A DNA stretch of 5,736 bases. It comes from Burkholderiales bacterium. Lineage in GTDB: Bacteria > Pseudomonadota > Gammaproteobacteria > Burkholderiales > Usitatibacteraceae. Positions within the stretch are counted from its first letter, which is position 1; each line of letters starts with the position of its first letter. The translations under genes were made by a program, and so were the position numbers. The stretch lies in NCBI GenBank assembly GCA_014378085.1, contig JACMOJ010000541.1:1-5736 (forward strand). The letters are read 5' to 3'. Below, in pieces: positions 4,920 to 5,736 of this stretch. The notes under the pieces are model-generated. The model did no database searches and was not told the origin of the DNA. It worked only from the letters and a program-made list of their open reading frames with translations.

Positions 4920-4980
4920 CGCTCTACTCTTTCGCTTGCTTGATGGGGCAAGAAGCGCGCATAGTTCGGAATGGGCTCGA

Positions 4981-5009
4981 GTTTGAGTGGGCCATCGCCA
5001 AAGGCAAAC
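4981..5009. repeat. hairpin, first of a consecutive set
   Basis: GTTTG (4981-4985) pairs with CAAAC (5005-5009), enclosing a smaller GGC-catc-GCC stem near 4990-4999. It directly precedes two stronger hairpins. Confidence 0.3.
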
Positions 5010-5012
5010 GCT

Positions 5013-5077
5013 GCGCTCAGAGAGCGCCGCGTCTTACTCCCCTCATTTTCGGGGCTATCGCGATGACGCGGGGCTAT
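5013..5077. repeat. tandem hairpins plus 9-base direct repeat
   Basis: GCGCTC-aga-GAGCGC (5013-5027) is a perfect 6-bp stem with a 3-base loop. Next to it CCGCGTC (5027-5033) pairs with GACGCGG (5065-5071), with a nested CCCC (5039-5042)/GGGG (5051-5054) stem. CGGGGCTAT occurs twice in direct orientation at 5050-5058 and 5069-5077. No U-tract follows on either strand, so these are not simple terminators. A structured RNA, a REP-like element, or a protein-binding or recombination site are possible. Confidence 0.45.
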
Positions 5078-5376
5078 GTGAACGAGTCTGTTGTCGCCAT
5101 CGAGAAATTGAGCTGCCAACTTGTGATTGCGCCATCTTGCTCGAACCTGGGACTAGTGGGTATGCGGATTTGATGTTCGGTCGCATGGCTCACAGGGTCT
5201 TCGGCGTAGCGACGGAACTTGGCTCAATATCGCGTTGGCGTGAACAGCTTAGGTCAGCCATCAGAATGGGACCCCTCGTTAGGGTGTTCAGATGGTGCAT
5301 TGGCATCGCGATCACTCGGTCGGACGCTCCGAATCAGCAGCCAACAATCGGGCCACAAGCGATTCAGACCGGCAAG

Positions 5377-5553
5377 TTACTTCAACATTTTCTTAGGCCG
5401 CTGGTAGAACTGAATTATGTTCGCCGAAAGCGGCGGCGCCGTGCTTTGACCATGCCGATACAAAATGGGGTCTGGTGACGTGTAAAACGCCTTCGACGGA
5501 AAATTAATGTGGGCAACGTTTCCCCACCAGTACGGTACAACTCGCTCCGTCAT
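5377..5553 (-). CDS. weak candidate small protein (58 aa)
   Basis: An ORF from ATG 5553 encodes 58 residues (MTERVVPYWWGNVAHINFPS at the N-terminus, ANIIQFYQRPKKMLK at the C-terminus). GGAGGT lies only three bases before the ATG, which is close but usable. The composition is plausible, with few Cys or Arg and several aromatic residues. Against it, the ORF is short, of no family known to me, and runs head-to-head with the TPR gene's presumed promoter. The frame also opens further upstream to 5637, inside the TPR gene. It may be a real small gene, a remnant of the broken frame beyond its stop, or chance. Confidence 0.25.
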   Translation of the reverse strand: MTERVVPYWWGNVAHINFPSKAFYTSPDPILYRHGQSTAPPLSANIIQFYQRPKKMLK

Positions 5554-5585
5554 ACGACCTCCATGGTTCGCCTTTGTAGGTCCGC

Positions 5586-5591
5586 TATATT
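5586..5591 (+). promoter_or_regulatory. -10-like box before the TPR gene
   Basis: TATATT matches the sigma70 -10 consensus at five of six positions and would start transcription about 30 bases before ATG 5628. No good -35 box is found at 16-18 bases upstream, so the call is weak. Confidence 0.25.
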
Positions 5592-5627
5592 GCCAGTGTC
5601 GCAGTCCGATTGCGAGAAAATAGCTCC

Positions 5628-5736
5628 ATGCCCCCATCCCACGAACAAGCGGTCACCCTCGCCCGTCAAGGCGAGTTTGCACGCGCTCGCGACCTCCTAC
5701 AGCAGCTACACGCCCTCAATCCGCAGGACACAGCGA
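5628..5736 (+). CDS. N-terminus of a TPR-repeat protein (partial, runs off the window)
   Basis: From ATG 5628 the frame is open to the window end, giving 36 codons that begin MPPSHEQAVTLARQGEFARA. The pattern A..LARQGEF..AR.LLQQL..LNPQD (8-34) is a tetratricopeptide repeat: paired helices with small residues at the packing positions and the usual Pro near the end. TPR domains mediate protein-protein contacts and may precede other domains, such as sulfotransferase or glycosyltransferase domains, that would lie outside this window. There is no signal peptide at this start. The Shine-Dalgarno is poor (GCGAGA at 5612-5617), and TTG 5610 is an in-frame alternative. TPR assignment is fairly firm; the full protein cannot be named. 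Confidence 0.7.
   Translation, partial: MPPSHEQAVTLARQGEFARARDLLQQLHALNPQDTA

Larger units (their letters stand above)
4920..5627. other. long intergenic region without a confident gene
   Basis: About 700 bases separate the chpS promoter from the TPR gene. The largest rightward frame (4987-5478) is rich in Arg and Cys, lacks a ribosome binding site and looks non-coding. A leftward frame running from 5637 to 4924 is broken by stops at 5377, 5254, 5224, 5074 and 5017, yet some stretches between them look protein-like. This could be a decayed gene, but the number of stops does not differ clearly from chance. Other contents are the hairpin block at 4981-5077, a weak 58-aa ORF (5553-5377), and hairpins TCGGA-cgc-TCCGA near 5320 and CGCCG-aaag-CGGCG near 5423. 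Confidence 0.45.

Noticed and set aside
5270..5300. Integron attC-type recombination site near GTTAGGG
   Set aside because: The 7-mer departs from GTTRRRY, no paired RYYYAAC partner with the expected hairpin was found, and the genes around it run in both directions.
4987..5478. 163-residue rightward open frame
   Set aside because: Rich in Arg and Cys, lacks a ribosome binding site, crosses the hairpin block, and shows no recognisable motif.
1..5736. CRISPR array, tRNA or rRNA gene, transposase or integrase
   Set aside because: I looked for regularly spaced repeats, cloverleaf-like ends and DDE or tyrosine recombinase motifs and saw none.

Overview
The window looks like an accessory, island- or plasmid-type stretch of a moderately GC-rich proteobacterium. 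The host assignment is an inference. It rests on proteobacterial-type toxin-antitoxin pairs (an E. coli ChpS/ChpB-like pair and a Gp49/HTH_37 pair), Shine-Dalgarno and sigma70-like signals, and codon choice. Species and replicon cannot be read from the sequence. No transposase, integrase, rRNA, tRNA or CRISPR array is visible.

Layout from left to right. Bases 3-56 may be the tail of an upstream gene. At 69-711 (+) lies a toxin-first type II toxin-antitoxin operon: a Gp49/RelE-like toxin overlapping a TTG-started Xre-type antitoxin, closed by a strong intrinsic terminator at 741-783. At 1385-788 (-) two overlapping small genes run toward that terminator: an unrecognised 79-aa protein and a 125-aa protein with an HNH-like Cys/His motif. 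Divergent from them, 1536-1865 (+) encodes a solitary 109-aa protein resembling the DUF6878 family, followed by a branched terminator. A 370-base gap rich in inverted repeats follows.

The largest block is a leftward cluster at 4859-2236: chpS-like antitoxin, chpB-like toxin, an unrecognised 149-aa protein, and a 503-aa UvrD/FBH1-like superfamily 1 helicase. The first three genes overlap or nearly touch. The helicase begins 64 bases after the third gene, so its membership in the same transcript is an inference. A promoter and an overlapping inverted repeat in front of chpS fit the autorepression usual for such pairs, and they help fix the chpS start codon. The helicase keeps all superfamily 1 motifs except that the Walker A glycines are replaced by alanine (AAAAKT).

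Bases 4920-5627 hold no gene that can be called with confidence. They contain a run of hairpins near 4981-5077, a weak 58-aa ORF and possibly decayed coding sequence. The window ends inside the first codons of a TPR-repeat protein starting at 5628 (+).

Taken together, two toxin-antitoxin modules sit around small proteins of unknown role and one helicase. This is typical of mobile or defence-related cargo. No named multi-gene defence system could be matched. The oddest items are the helicase P-loop and the uncharacterised gene between the toxin and the helicase.
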